Shown here piece by piece: positions 27,001 to 35,378 of a stretch of 64,000 nt of DNA. The translations under genes were made by a program, and so were the position numbers. Origin of the DNA: Massilia forsythiae (GTDB lineage: Bacteria; Pseudomonadota; Gammaproteobacteria; Burkholderiales; Burkholderiaceae_D); assembly GCF_012849555.1 (NCBI RefSeq), contig NZ_CP051685.1, forward strand, positions 5,642,001 through 5,706,000. The letters run 5' to 3'. Each line of letters starts with the position of its first letter. The first letter of the stretch is position 1. Below the pieces are notes generated by a model that searched no databases, was not told the origin of the DNA, and worked only from the letters and a program-made list of their open reading frames with translations.

Positions 27001-28659
27001 ATCAGCCGGCGCCTGGTCGACCTGCTGGGCGGCGTCCTGGAAGTCGACAGCGCCGCCGGCCGCGGCGCGCGGTTCCGCTTCAGCGCGCGCTTCGGCGTCG
27101 CCGCCGGGCATGCCGAGGGCGCCGGCTGCGCCCCTGGCGGCGCGCCGCTGGCCGGCCTGCGCATCCTGGTGGCGGACGACAACGGCGCCGGCCGCGCCGC
27201 GCTGGCCGACCTGCTGTCCGGCTGGGGCGCCGCGGTCGACGGCGCCGCCGGCGGCGCGGCCGCGCTGGCGCTGCTGCGCGCCGGGCCTGCCTACGACATG
27301 GCCTTCATCGACGGCGCCATGCCGGACCTGGACGGCGCCGCCGTGCTCGCCGCCGCGCGTGCCGACGGCATCGCGCTGCCGCGCTGCGCCCTGCTGGCCG
27401 CCGATCCGGAACGCGAGCGCCTGGCCGCGCTGGCCCCGGGCCTGGGCGCCGGTGCGGTGCTGGCCAAGCCGTTCACGCCGCGCGCGCTGTGCGAAGCGGT
27501 CGCCGAACTGCGCGGCAGCGCGGCGCCGGCGCCGCGGCGGCGCCCGGCGCCCTTGCGCGGCGGCCTGGCGGGACTGCGCGTGCTGGTGGTCGAGGACAAC
27601 CTGATGAACCAGGAAGTGGCGAAATACGTGCTCACCCACGCCGGCGCCGGGGTGGAATTTGCCGGCAACGGCCGCCTGGCGCTCGACCTGCTGGCCGCTC
27701 CCGGCGCCGGCGCGCGCTACGATGCGGTACTGATGGACCTGCAGATGCCGGTGATGGACGGCTTCGAAGCCACCGCGGCGATCCGCGCCCTGGGCCTGGA
27801 CGCGCTGCCGATCATCGCCATGACCGCCAATGCCATGGAAGAAGACCGCCGCCGCGCGCTGGCGGCCGGCATGAACGACTACCTGGCGAAGCCGATCGAC
27901 GTCGACGACCTGGTGGCGACGCTGGCGCGCAGTGCCGGCCGGCAGGCACCCGCATCGGTCGGCGCATCCGGCACGCCGGCGCCTGCCATGGCGCTGGCGC
28001 CGGCGCCGCCGGCCCTCGCCCTGGCAGCCACCGACCCGGCGCACATCGACCTGCCGGGCATCGACCTGCACGCGGCCCTGCCCCGCTTCGGCGGCAGCTT
28101 CGCCGATTTCGCCGCCGTGTTCGCGCGCTTCCCGGCGGCGCACGCCGACGTGCCGGAGCAGATCCGCGCCTGCCTGGCGCGCGGCGACCGCGACGGCGCC
28201 GGCCACGCCGCGCACCGCCTGCGCGGCGTGGCCGCCAACCTCGGCGCGCTCGACGTGGCGCGCCACGCGCTCGCCGTCGAACAGGCGCTGCACGGCGCAC
28301 AAACGGCCGTGGCGCCCGCCCTGGCGCAGCTGGAACAGGCGCTGGCGACGGCAGCCGCCACGGCGCGGGCGATGCCGCAGCAGCGGCCGTCCGGGCCGGG
28401 GGGCGCCGTACCGGCCGGGACGGCGCCGACATCGACATCGATGCCGGCATGCACCCTGCATGAAGAGTTGGCGCATCTTCTTGATCTGCTACAAAATAAC
28501 AATATGAAAGCCCTGGCGCACTTCGATGCTCTCCATCCCGCACTGGCTCGCGTGGCCCCTGCGCGCACGCCGCCGCTTGCCGAGGCGGTGGCCGCGCTGC
28601 GCTTCGAGGCGGCCGGCGCGCTGGTACGCGCTATTCTGGACACCGAGGAGAATGCATGA
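24022..28659 (+). CDS. Hybrid sensor histidine kinase (Cache-PAS3-HisKA-HATPase-REC2-Hpt)
   Basis: A 1545-residue multi-domain sensor. Two membrane helices (about 17-35 and 285-306) flank a periplasmic Cache-like domain; a HAMP-like stretch, three PAS domains (about 370-760), HisKA with phospho-acceptor His784 in FLANISHEIRTPMN, and HATPase boxes DTGIGIAP and GGTGLGLAIS follow. Two receiver domains have Asp1097 (FIDGAMPD; this one lacks the conserved Thr/Ser) and Asp1239 (LMDLQMPVMDG). The C-terminal Hpt has His1398 in AHRLRGVAANLG. A His-Asp-His relay to a separate regulator is therefore expected. The start at 24022 has GGAG 5 nt upstream. It overlaps the REC-GGDEF gene by ATGA. Confidence 0.92.
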   Translation: MVQFLQRRSLPSIRAKLVTLVLACALPILVGYLIFAHDADQRERIHVAEDAEMAARALAAAVERDLANGEIVAQALANDSSLGRGDLAAFHAAARRLLRPELSISGFTLSGPDGHAVLDTRHPYGAPPPAGGNEADVRQVFARAEAVASGLHRGAASQPWVISIAVPVWRGGKVAYALSVELRPRRLAELLADQHLPARWNAQVFDERGLLVARTGDATRTIGMPMRPELATALARAGIGMVAADAAGGSPVDLAYARTMAHGWTVAVGFPRQAARELLGPAPGAALAVIAAMLAISLGLAWRIGGSIARSVRALTAPAAALGRGEALAIPPLAIREAASVARALRKVESELEQYRAGLEARVAERTDALQRSSMMLATVYATAPVGLAFLDRSLKIVMVNDYLATVNGLAASAHVGRTLPELLGERGVAIELPYRRVLASGRPLVDVEDSGESPAEPGRLRHWICSYYPVYGPGRELVGINAVVLDITERRRQEQRDRDNEVLYRTLFEGSGDAHMLLVHDAGFVSANQATIRLFGCRDAAEFLTMSPATASPEFQPDGRRSDQLAQEHMQRALREGMARFEWIHRRRDGSVFHADVLLNRVDIDGSGMLQATVRDISARVATQAALSAAGARLEHNERMIRAITDHLPALVGYWDDQLRCQFANRPYLDWLGRSAGQVIGRTVHELLDAEQIAQVEPFARAVFAGTPQFFERRLRRAGSGEVMQAWGSYIPDFDATGKVRGFYTLHADITELKRTQSRLEDALHAAEAASSAKSAFLANISHEIRTPMNAIIGLARLLEEADLGRREHGYVERMQMAAHTLLSMLNDVLDYSKVEAGRLVLERTGFALDDVLSSIGVLNATSAWNKGIEPVFAVQPGVPARRCGDPMRLQQVLLNLVSNAIKFTERGEVVLEIALAGPEDEPVPADTPQESAAQESAAQDGAAQESVRLAFTVRDTGIGIAPGQQQRMFEAFSQADSSTSRKYGGTGLGLAISRRLVDLLGGVLEVDSAAGRGARFRFSARFGVAAGHAEGAGCAPGGAPLAGLRILVADDNGAGRAALADLLSGWGAAVDGAAGGAAALALLRAGPAYDMAFIDGAMPDLDGAAVLAAARADGIALPRCALLAADPERERLAALAPGLGAGAVLAKPFTPRALCEAVAELRGSAAPAPRRRPAPLRGGLAGLRVLVVEDNLMNQEVAKYVLTHAGAGVEFAGNGRLALDLLAAPGAGARYDAVLMDLQMPVMDGFEATAAIRALGLDALPIIAMTANAMEEDRRRALAAGMNDYLAKPIDVDDLVATLARSAGRQAPASVGASGTPAPAMALAPAPPALALAATDPAHIDLPGIDLHAALPRFGGSFADFAAVFARFPAAHADVPEQIRACLARGDRDGAGHAAHRLRGVAANLGALDVARHALAVEQALHGAQTAVAPALAQLEQALATAAATARAMPQQRPSGPGGAVPAGTAPTSTSMPACTLHEELAHLLDLLQNNNMKALAHFDALHPALARVAPARTPPLAEAVAALRFEAAGALVRAILDTEENA

Positions 28660-29612
28660 GCTGGAGCGACATGGCCGTCAACGGTCGCATCCTGGTGGTC
28701 GACGACGCGATGGAAAACGTGCAGATCCTGCACCGCGCGCTGCAGGACGAGCATGAAGTGCTGTTCGCCCTCGATGGCCGGCGCGCGCTGGAACTGGCGC
28801 GCACCCAGCTGCCCGACCTGATCCTGCTCGATGCGGTCATGCCGGAGATGGATGGCTATGCCGTGCTCAAGGAACTGCGCGCGGCGCCCGAGACCGCCGA
28901 TATCGCGGTCATCTTCGTCACCGCGCTGACCTCGCCCGAGGACGAGACGCGCGCCCTGGAAGCCGGCGCCGCCGACTTCATCAGCAAGCCGGTGAACGCC
29001 GCCGTGGTGCGGGCGCGGGTGCGCACCCAGCTGACCGTCAAGCGCCAGCGCGACGCCCTGCGCGCCCTGATCCTGACCGATTCCCTGACCGGCGCCGCCA
29101 ACCGGCGCGCCTTCGACGAGCGCCTGCATGCCGAATGGCGCCGCTGCGGGCGCGCCGGCCTGCCGGTGGCGCTGATGCTGGTCGACGTCGACCACTTCAA
29201 GCTGTACAACGACCGCTACGGCCACCCCGCCGGCGACGCCACGCTGGTCAAGGTGGCGGGCGCCATGCGCCACGCCGCGGCGCGCAGCCAGGACCTGGTG
29301 GCGCGCTACGGCGGCGAAGAGTTCGCGATCCTGCTGCCGCAGCTGGATGGCCGCGGCGCTGTCGGCGTGGCGCGCCGCCTGATGGCGGAACTGGAGCGGC
29401 TGGCGATCGCGCACGCCGCCTCGCCCACCGCGGCGCGCCTGACGGCCAGCATGGGCATCGCCTGCATGGTGCCGGACGAACACAGCCGGCCGGCCGACCT
29501 GGTGCAGGTGGCGGATGCGCTGCTGTACCAGGCCAAGGCGGGCGGACGCAACCGCTGGTGCGCGAATACCGCCGCCGATCCCTGCGGCGGCTCCACCCCA
29601 GACCCTGCCTGA
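28656..29612 (+). CDS. Response regulator diguanylate cyclase (REC-GGDEF)
   Basis: A 318-residue response regulator with an N-terminal receiver (RILVVDDAMENVQIL; phospho-acceptor Asp59 in LILLDAVMPEMDG; Lys in ISKPVN) and a C-terminal GGDEF domain (DSLTGAANRRAFDERL, VDVDHFKLYNDRYGH, active site GGEEF at 219-223), so it should make c-di-GMP when phosphorylated. No RxxD inhibitory site is evident 5 residues before GGEEF. It overlaps the hybrid kinase by 4 nt, which marks it as the relay output, and lies next to mshE whose product binds c-di-GMP. Confidence 0.93.
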   Translation: MSWSDMAVNGRILVVDDAMENVQILHRALQDEHEVLFALDGRRALELARTQLPDLILLDAVMPEMDGYAVLKELRAAPETADIAVIFVTALTSPEDETRALEAGAADFISKPVNAAVVRARVRTQLTVKRQRDALRALILTDSLTGAANRRAFDERLHAEWRRCGRAGLPVALMLVDVDHFKLYNDRYGHPAGDATLVKVAGAMRHAAARSQDLVARYGGEEFAILLPQLDGRGAVGVARRLMAELERLAIAHAASPTAARLTASMGIACMVPDEHSRPADLVQVADALLYQAKAGGRNRWCANTAADPCGGSTPDPA

Positions 29613-29626
29613 GCCGCCGCCGGCAA

Positions 29627-29655
29627 TAAAAAAAGCGGGCCGCGGCCCGCTTCCT
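29627..29655. terminator. Bidirectional Rho-independent terminator
   Basis: A perfect 20-nt palindrome (arms AAGCGGGCCG, 29633-29652) lies between two convergent genes. Seven A precede it (a U-run for the minus-strand transcript) and TTCCTTT follows it, so it can end both the GGDEF and the PEP-CTERM transcripts. Confidence 0.8.
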
Positions 29656-29670
29656 TTGGCAGCGCGCGGC

Positions 29671-30399
29671 TCAGCGCACGCGGCGGCGGCCGATCGCGAA
29701 CACGCCGAACATGCCGGCCATCAGCAATGCGATCGACGACGGTTCCGGCACTTCCGCCGTCGTGCCCGGCACGTCCGCCAGCGGCGTATCGAGGCCGGCG
29801 CCGGCGCCTGCACCGACGCCCGCGTCGGCGGCTGCACCGCTGCCGGCGGCGACATCCGAACCGGAACCCGAGCCTGCGGCAGTGCCGGAACCGGCGCCGG
29901 CGCCCGCATCGGTGGCGGCGCCCGTACCGGCGCCCACGCCCGCACTCACGCCCACGCCTGCACTCACGCCCGCGCCCACACCTGCGCCCGAACCCGCACC
30001 GACGGCGGCGACCGCGTTCGCGCTCTGGCCGAGCGACACGGTACGCTGGTCGTCCCAGCCCACCACGGCCACGCCGTTGCCCGACATCGCCGCCAGCTGC
30101 GCGCTGCTGGCCGAGGTCAGCATCTCGCCGTCCAGGCCCTTGACCAGGGTGTAGGAAGCGCCCGACGACAGGTTGGCGCTAACCTTGGCGGCGAACGCCT
30201 GCGCCGCGCTGTCGTTACCGTAGGCCACGCCGCCGATCAGCGACGAGTTGCCCAGCACGCCCGAGCTGGCAACGTCGTTGCCGTTGCTGTCCTTCCAGGA
30301 CGCGATGAACGTGGAATCGCTGGACGGCAGCGTATCTGCCTGGGCGGCGCATGCACTTCCGAAAAGGACTGCAGCGGCGATGAGGTAACGAGTTGACAT
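29671..30399 (-). CDS. PEP-CTERM sorting-signal protein, Gly/Ala-rich
   Basis: A 242-residue exported protein. Signal peptide to about residue 22 (LIAAAVLFGSACAAQA), a short domain (SSDSTFIASWKDSNGND ... QAFAAKVSANLSSGAS), a low-complexity Gly/Ala/Val/Ser region at about 130-210 (GAGVGAGVSAGVG-type), and the C-terminal VPEPSSIALLMAGMFGVFAI followed by GRRRVR. The last is the PEP-CTERM signal recognised by exosortase EpsH/XrtA systems in EPS-making beta-proteobacteria. AGGAG precedes the ATG by 5 nt. No exosortase lies in the window. The function of the mature protein is unknown. Confidence 0.85.
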   Translation of the reverse strand: MSTRYLIAAAVLFGSACAAQADTLPSSDSTFIASWKDSNGNDVASSGVLGNSSLIGGVAYGNDSAAQAFAAKVSANLSSGASYTLVKGLDGEMLTSASSAQLAAMSGNGVAVVGWDDQRTVSLGQSANAVAAVGAGSGAGVGAGVSAGVGVSAGVGAGTGAATDAGAGAGSGTAAGSGSGSDVAAGSGAAADAGVGAGAGAGLDTPLADVPGTTAEVPEPSSIALLMAGMFGVFAIGRRRVR

Positions 30400-30528
30400 G
30401 TGGGCTCCTGGCTCGGCCAATAAAGTTATTGTTGATATAAGTATTTTAACAAAAACATGTTGTTAAAACAATTGCTGAGTGAATCCTAGCATTGGTAAAA
30501 AAAACACAACGCACGATTGAAACGCCCA

Positions 30529-30562
30529 TGAAAAAAGCGGCGTTTCTTTCGAAACCCCGCTT
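30529..30562 (-). terminator. Rho-independent terminator of prc
   Basis: Minus strand: a 12-bp stem with one mismatch (arms at 30535-30546 and 30551-30562) followed by a six-T run (30530-30535 region), 56 nt after the prc stop. AT-rich DNA with runs of A fills the rest of this 218-bp gap and probably carries the promoter of the neighbouring PEP-CTERM gene. Confidence 0.75.
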
Positions 30563-30617
30563 CCAGGCCAACCGGCCGGCACGGACGGCCCGTCCATGCC
30601 GGCGATCGACGACAATC

Positions 30618-32897
30618 TCAATTCTCGCCCTGTTTCACCATCGACAAATACGGCATCGTGCGCGATGCCATGCGCGTATCGGCTTTCAGCATGCCGGCCT
30701 CGTCGGCCAGGATGTGCGCGGCTTCCTGCAGGTACACGTCCTTGGCGTTCTTGGCCGCCTTTTCGGCCGCCAGTTCCGCCGACAGGCTGCGCTCGTCGCC
30801 CTGCAAACCGTCGTCGGTGCGCGGCACGCCCTTGAGCGCGACGGCGGACTTGCCCGGCTTGCTCGGCTTGGTGGCATCCGGCACCTTGCCGCGCGGCTCC
30901 TTGGCGCCCGGGCCGGCCGCCGCATCGTCCTTCGGCGCCTGGCCGTCGCTGGCCAGGCGCGCCTCGCGCGCCTTGGCCTTGGCTTCCTGCTTGTCGCGTT
31001 CCTTGCGGCGCACGGTCTCGTTCAGGGAGATCACATTGTCCTTGCGCAGCTTGAGCGCTTCGGCGATGTCGTCCTCGATGTCCTGGAAATCCTTGTCGCT
31101 GCCGACGCGCGCATCGTGGCGTTTTTGCAGCGGCGCCACCAGTTCCTTCAGGTCGCCGGACGGCAGGTACACCGCCGGCTTGATCTGGACCCAGGGCAAG
31201 GCATTGTCGTACGACGATTCGCCGAAGTTCTCGGCATCGGCCGTCACCGGCAGCTTGATGTCGGGCGTCACGCCGCGCAGCTGGGTGGTGCCGCCGTTGA
31301 TGCGGAAGAACTGGGCGATCGTCATCTTGAGTTCGCCGTACTTCATCTTGTCGCTCTGCGAGAATTTATCCAGGTTGACCAGGGTCTGCACCGTGCCCTT
31401 GCCGAAGCTCGGCTCGCCGATCACGATACCGCGGCCGTAGTCCTGGATCGCCGCCGCGAAGATCTCGGAGGCCGACGCGGAACCGCGATTGATCATCACG
31501 CCCATCGGACCGTCCCAGGCCAGGCCCGGATTGGTGTCGCTCTCGACCTCGACGCGGCCTTCGGCGGTGCGCTGCTGCACCACCGGCCCCTTGTCGATGA
31601 ACAGGCCGGTCAGTTCGACCGCCTCGATCAGCGAACCGCCGCCGTTGTTGCGCAGGTCGATCAGCACGTTGTCGACCTTCTCTTTCTTGAGCTCGCCCAG
31701 GATGCGCTGCACGTCGCGGGTGGCGCTCTTGAAATCCTTGTCGCCCTTGCGGCGCGCCTCGAAGTCCTGGTAGAAGGTCGGCAGCGAGATGATGCCGATG
31801 CGGCGCTTCACGCCATTGTCCTTGACCTCGATGATCTGCTTCTTGGCCGACTGCTCTTCCATGGTGATCTTCTTGCGCACCACCGCCACGGTGGCGTGCT
31901 TGCCGTCCTGGCCGGCATCGGCCGGCAGCACGTCCAGGCGCACGGTCGAATCGCGCTCGCCGCGGATCAATTGCACCACGTCGTCGATGCGCCAGCCCAT
32001 CACGTCGGTGAACGGGCCGTTGCCCTGGGCCACGCCGACGATGCGGTCGCCGACCTTCAGCTTGCCGGACTTGTCGGCCGGACCGCCGGGCACCACTTCG
32101 CGGATCACGGTGTAGTCGTCGCGCGACTGCAGCACGGCGCCGATGCCGTCCAGCGACAGGCGCATGGCGATGTCGAAGTTTTCCGCCGAGCGCGGGCCGA
32201 GGTAATTGGTGTGCGGCTCGATCGCGGTGGCGTAGGCGTTCATGAACATCTGGAACACGTCTTCGTTGTTCAACTTCTTGAGACGGTTCAGGTAGCCTTC
32301 GTAGCGCTTGTCGAGGGTGTCGCGGATCGACTTGTCGTCCTTGCCGGCCAGCTTCAGGCGCAGCCAGTCGTTCTTGACGCGCTTCCTCCACAAGTCGCGC
32401 GCCTCGTCCTCGTTCTTGGCCCAGGGCGCCTTTTCACGGTCGATCTGCAGCGTTTCGTCGCTGGTGAAGTCGAACTTGCCCTTGAGCAGCTGGCGCGCGT
32501 AGGTCATACGGTCGGCGAAGCGCTGCTGGTAGACGCCGTAGATCTGGAACGGGAACGCCAGGTCTTCGTTGTTGATGGCATCGTCCAGCTTCAGGCGCAT
32601 CGGTGCGAACCCGTCCAGGTCGGCCTGGGTGAAATACAGTTTCTCGCTGTCGAGCGACTTGAAATAGGCGTCGTAGATCTTGGCCGACATGGCATCGTCG
32701 AGCGGCGTCGCCTTGTAGTGATAGCGGGCGAACACGCGCGATGCCCACAGGGCTGCCTGGGTCTGGGCGACGGATGCCTTGAGCTGGGTGGCAGGCTGGG
32801 CGGCCGTGGCCGCGGCCGCCGCTTTCTCGGGCTGGGCCGTGACCACGTGGGCGGACATGGCGCACGCCAGCGCGACCATCAACATCTGCTTCTTCAT
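30618..32897 (-). CDS. prc: Tail-specific periplasmic protease Prc/Tsp
   Basis: A 759-residue S41 carboxy-terminal processing protease. Signal peptide MKKQMLMVALACAMSAHVVTA, an N-terminal Tsp helical domain (RVFARYHYKATPLDD), a PDZ domain (VVPGGPADKSGKLKVGDRIV) and the protease core with DLRNNGGGSL and the Ser/Lys dyad in GSASASEIFAAA and GEPSFGKGTVQ. A DUF3340-type C-terminal region follows, with an extra Lys/Ala-rich stretch at about 650-690. In E. coli Prc degrades misfolded periplasmic proteins and peptidoglycan hydrolases. The ATG at 32897 has GGAGAA upstream. It appears monocistronic. Confidence 0.94.
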   Translation of the reverse strand: MKKQMLMVALACAMSAHVVTAQPEKAAAAATAAQPATQLKASVAQTQAALWASRVFARYHYKATPLDDAMSAKIYDAYFKSLDSEKLYFTQADLDGFAPMRLKLDDAINNEDLAFPFQIYGVYQQRFADRMTYARQLLKGKFDFTSDETLQIDREKAPWAKNEDEARDLWRKRVKNDWLRLKLAGKDDKSIRDTLDKRYEGYLNRLKKLNNEDVFQMFMNAYATAIEPHTNYLGPRSAENFDIAMRLSLDGIGAVLQSRDDYTVIREVVPGGPADKSGKLKVGDRIVGVAQGNGPFTDVMGWRIDDVVQLIRGERDSTVRLDVLPADAGQDGKHATVAVVRKKITMEEQSAKKQIIEVKDNGVKRRIGIISLPTFYQDFEARRKGDKDFKSATRDVQRILGELKKEKVDNVLIDLRNNGGGSLIEAVELTGLFIDKGPVVQQRTAEGRVEVESDTNPGLAWDGPMGVMINRGSASASEIFAAAIQDYGRGIVIGEPSFGKGTVQTLVNLDKFSQSDKMKYGELKMTIAQFFRINGGTTQLRGVTPDIKLPVTADAENFGESSYDNALPWVQIKPAVYLPSGDLKELVAPLQKRHDARVGSDKDFQDIEDDIAEALKLRKDNVISLNETVRRKERDKQEAKAKAREARLASDGQAPKDDAAAGPGAKEPRGKVPDATKPSKPGKSAVALKGVPRTDDGLQGDERSLSAELAAEKAAKNAKDVYLQEAAHILADEAGMLKADTRMASRTMPYLSMVKQGEN

Positions 32898-33220
32898 TCT
32901 TCGATTCTCCGGGCGGAATGGTCTTGGGATCAAAAATCTGCTGCGTGCGGCCTCGTCGACATGCGGCGTACCCTGCAACGGCACATCCGTCCAACATTGC
33001 TGCTGCTCACGAAATTTCAAGGCCCATGTTGCTGGGCCCATGGTGCGGCGGCCCAGTGCAGAAACTCGGCGCGGGACGCGCCGGCGGCGGTCCTGCGGAG
33101 GGACGAGGCCGTTGCACCGGCCTGCCGGCATCTGCGACCGATTCTACAGGATCGCACGGCAACGCAGAGCCGGCACGCGCACTGCTTTACCCGACTTTAC
33201 GGTGCCCACGCAAGCACGCT
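32898..33220. other. Gene-free interval upstream of prc
   Basis: This 323-bp stretch separates prc from the upstream M50-like gene on the same strand. No frame with protein-like composition, no hairpin with a T-run and no strong promoter hexamers were found. It presumably carries the prc promoter. Confidence 0.5.
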
Positions 33221-33790
33221 TCAGGCTTTTACAAATTGAAACAGCTGCGGGTACTGCGCATACAAGACCGGCGCCGCCGCCAGCAGCACCAGGTAGGGCC
33301 AGCTGCGCAGCGCCAGCCGCCAGTCGACCGAGGATGGCCAGAACGACAGGAATTGCGGCGCCAGCAACACCGTCAGCGCCAGGTCGGCGGCGCCGAAGGT
33401 CCACGGCGCGCGGGTACGCCACCAGGCCACCGCGAACGGCACCAGCAGCACCAGCAACGGCGCCAGCGCGGCCGGCGCCGCGTTGTACCAGCGCAGGTTG
33501 GCGAAAGTCACCGATCCCAGCTCCCATACCTTGCCGCGGCGGCGCGGCACCAGGCTGAAGCCGACCGGATCGGCATTCGTCAGCAGGCCGGCCGCGAAAT
33601 GCGCCAGCTCGTGGCACAGGGTGCCGGCGATGCCGAACACGTACAGGAACGGGTACTGCCGGCAGAACAGGCGCAGCAGGAATGCCAGCGCGGCGGAAGG
33701 CAGCAGGTACAGCAGCATGCCGGCCAGGCGGCACGGCAGGGCCGGCGCCGCCGCCTCGCAGCCATGGAAGGAAAACAGCGACGGCAACAC
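33221..33790 (-). CDS. M50-like membrane metallopeptidase family protein
   Basis: A polytopic membrane protein of up to 189 residues with about four hydrophobic helices. It carries HELAH within TLCHELAHFAAGLL, the HExxH zinc motif typical of M50 peptidases, placed at the end of a membrane helix; the later NPDG-type motif of M50 is not obvious, so catalysis is uncertain. The start is uncertain: the frame opens with GTG at 33790 without a ribosome-binding site, and an ATG at 33718 is an alternative. It lies 24 bp after tdk and may be co-transcribed with it. Confidence 0.65.
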   Translation of the reverse strand: MLPSLFSFHGCEAAAPALPCRLAGMLLYLLPSAALAFLLRLFCRQYPFLYVFGIAGTLCHELAHFAAGLLTNADPVGFSLVPRRRGKVWELGSVTFANLRWYNAAPAALAPLLVLLVPFAVAWWRTRAPWTFGAADLALTVLLAPQFLSFWPSSVDWRLALRSWPYLVLLAAAPVLYAQYPQLFQFVKA

Positions 33791-33814
33791 GATCGGAAGC
33801 TTCGGCGGCCCCGC

Positions 33815-34366
33815 TCAGCCCATGTAGAAGCAGCGGCCGCAGGCCTGGCGGTAGCTCTCGTTGCCGCCGATGCTGACCTGCTCGCCTTCGCGCATGCGCC
33901 GCCCCTGCGGATCGAGGCGGATGTTCATGGTCGCCTTCTTGCCGCAGCTGCAGATGTTCTTGATTTCCTCGATGTCGTCGGCCAGCGCCAGCAGGTAGGC
34001 CGAGCCGGGAAACGGATCGCCGCGGAAATCGCTGCGCAAGCCGTAGCAGATGACCGGCACGCCGCGCACCTGGGCCAGCTGGTGCAGCTGCACCACCTGC
34101 TGCTTGCTGAGGAACTGGGCCTCGTCGACCAGCACGCAGGCGACGGCCGGCACGCCGGCCAGGAAGTCGGTGTCGCGGTCGAACACGTCGACTTCGCGAT
34201 GCGGGCCGAGACGCGAGGTGATCTGGCCGACGCCGTAGCGGTCGTCGATGGCGGCGGTGTACAGCTTGACCGGCTGGCCCTGCTCTTCGTAGTTGTGCGC
34301 CACCTGCAGCAGCGAGGTGGATTTGCCGGCGTTCATCGCCGAATAACGGAAGTAGAGTTTTGCCAC
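33815..34366 (-). CDS. tdk: Thymidine kinase (type II)
   Basis: A 183-residue thymidine kinase that phosphorylates thymidine to dTMP in the salvage pathway. N-terminal KLYFRYSAMNAGKSTSL holds the P-loop, VLVDEAQFL the catalytic Glu and YGLRSDFRGDPFPGS the flap. Four Cys (ICSCGKK; ACGRCFY) form the zinc site. The GTG at 34366 (GTG-GCA-AAA) is chosen because family members start MAKLYF and AGGG precedes it; a longer frame to 34465 is not protein-like. Confidence 0.94.
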   Translation of the reverse strand: MAKLYFRYSAMNAGKSTSLLQVAHNYEEQGQPVKLYTAAIDDRYGVGQITSRLGPHREVDVFDRDTDFLAGVPAVACVLVDEAQFLSKQQVVQLHQLAQVRGVPVICYGLRSDFRGDPFPGSAYLLALADDIEEIKNICSCGKKATMNIRLDPQGRRMREGEQVSIGGNESYRQACGRCFYMG

Positions 34367-34507
34367 GGCCTGCCCTGCTGTAAATTGCAAAATTATAGCA
34401 AGGGCGGGACCGGCGGCGCCAGCCATCGGCATCGTCCCGGCGGGCGCCGGGCCGGGCCGGCGCACGACGCGGGCGCTCGTGCCGCCCGCATCGCGCGTGC
34501 CGCCGCA

Positions 34508-35143
34508 TCAGGCGCGGCGGCGGCGGCCCATCAGGCCGACGAAGCCGAGGCCTGCCAGCAGCATGCCGTAGGTCGCCGGCTCCGGCACGGCCAGCACCAC
34601 GTCGTTGGCAGTCGCCCAGTACACGCCGCCGTCGGTGCTCAGGCTGACGCTGGACAGCGCCGCGTCGGAAACGAAGCCCAGGAAGGACGACTGGGTAGTG
34701 CCGTTCAGGCTGTAGGTCAGCGAGGTGCCGTCGGTTGCGGTCAACACCACGTTACCGCCCGGCGCGTACTGGCCGGCCAGGTCGGAGGTGAAGAAATTGC
34801 CGCCGAAGGCGCTGGCGCCGCCGCTGAAGTTGGAGAACACGATCGGATCGGTCTGGGTGTTGTTCGACAGCCAGTAGTTGCCGGCCGCGCCCGCGCCCCA
34901 CAAACCGCCCGGCGAGTATGCCTGGTAGGTGTAGCTGCCGGCGGTGCGGTCCAGCGTGTCGCCGTACGGGTCGACCGTCAGGTCGTCGAAGCTGTCGACG
35001 CCCGGCGCCGACACGGCGGCCAGGAAGTCGGCCTGGCTGGTATAGACCGTGATGGCTGCCTGCGAGCTGGCGGCGGCGCACAGCAGGGCTGCCAGGCAGA
35101 GGGGTTTCAGGAAACGGGCGCGCAAGGGAAGGGATTGGATCAC
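34508..35143 (-). CDS. PEP-CTERM sorting-signal protein
   Basis: A 211-residue exported protein. Signal peptide (LKPLCLAALLCAAASSQA) is followed by a beta-rich domain (ITVYTSQADFLAAV, SFDDLTVDPYG, FSGGASAFGGNFF, TDGTSLTYSLNGT) similar to those in many PEP-CTERM proteins with LamG- or cupin-like folds. The C-terminus VPEPATYGMLLAGLGFVGLM plus GRRRRA is a clear PEP-CTERM signal. The start codon is GTG, with AGGAG 6 nt upstream. It stands alone. Probably an EPS-associated surface protein; no enzyme motif is seen. Confidence 0.85.
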   Translation of the reverse strand: MIQSLPLRARFLKPLCLAALLCAAASSQAAITVYTSQADFLAAVSAPGVDSFDDLTVDPYGDTLDRTAGSYTYQAYSPGGLWGAGAAGNYWLSNNTQTDPIVFSNFSGGASAFGGNFFTSDLAGQYAPGGNVVLTATDGTSLTYSLNGTTQSSFLGFVSDAALSSVSLSTDGGVYWATANDVVLAVPEPATYGMLLAGLGFVGLMGRRRRA

Positions 35144-35329
35144 GATACACTCCTGTGGTTGATCGATTAGGCCCGGAGGCTGAGTCGAGTAGATACCAGG
35201 CGCATCAACGTTGCAATCGTGCTAACGGCTTTTTTAGGACACCTTGCGCTGCATATAATGTGTGCGGCATTGCTGAGATTGACTTGTCGCCGTCGATGTG
35301 GCATGCGCTAAATAAAGGTATCGGCAGCA

Positions 35330-35356
35330 ACGACCGGCGCCGCACGCGCCGGTCGT
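35330..35356 (-). terminator. Putative terminator of the acylase gene
   Basis: A perfect 11-bp stem (arms 35330-35340 and 35346-35356, loop of 5) lies 23 nt after the acylase stop. The U-rich stretch (CTTTATTT) begins about 12 nt beyond the stem, so termination efficiency is uncertain. Confidence 0.45.
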
Positions 35357-35378
35357 CGGCACCTGCCCTGGCGCACCG

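Noticed and set aside
24034..28476. 1480-codon minus-strand open frame opposite the hybrid kinase
   Set aside because: High GC content makes antisense frames long. Its product is Arg/Gln/His/Ala-rich without motifs, whereas the plus strand has clear kinase domains. Other long antisense frames were dropped for the same reason.
35254..35259. Perfect TATAAT on the plus strand
   Set aside because: No plus-strand gene or RNA follows within a plausible distance, and no matching -35 is present.
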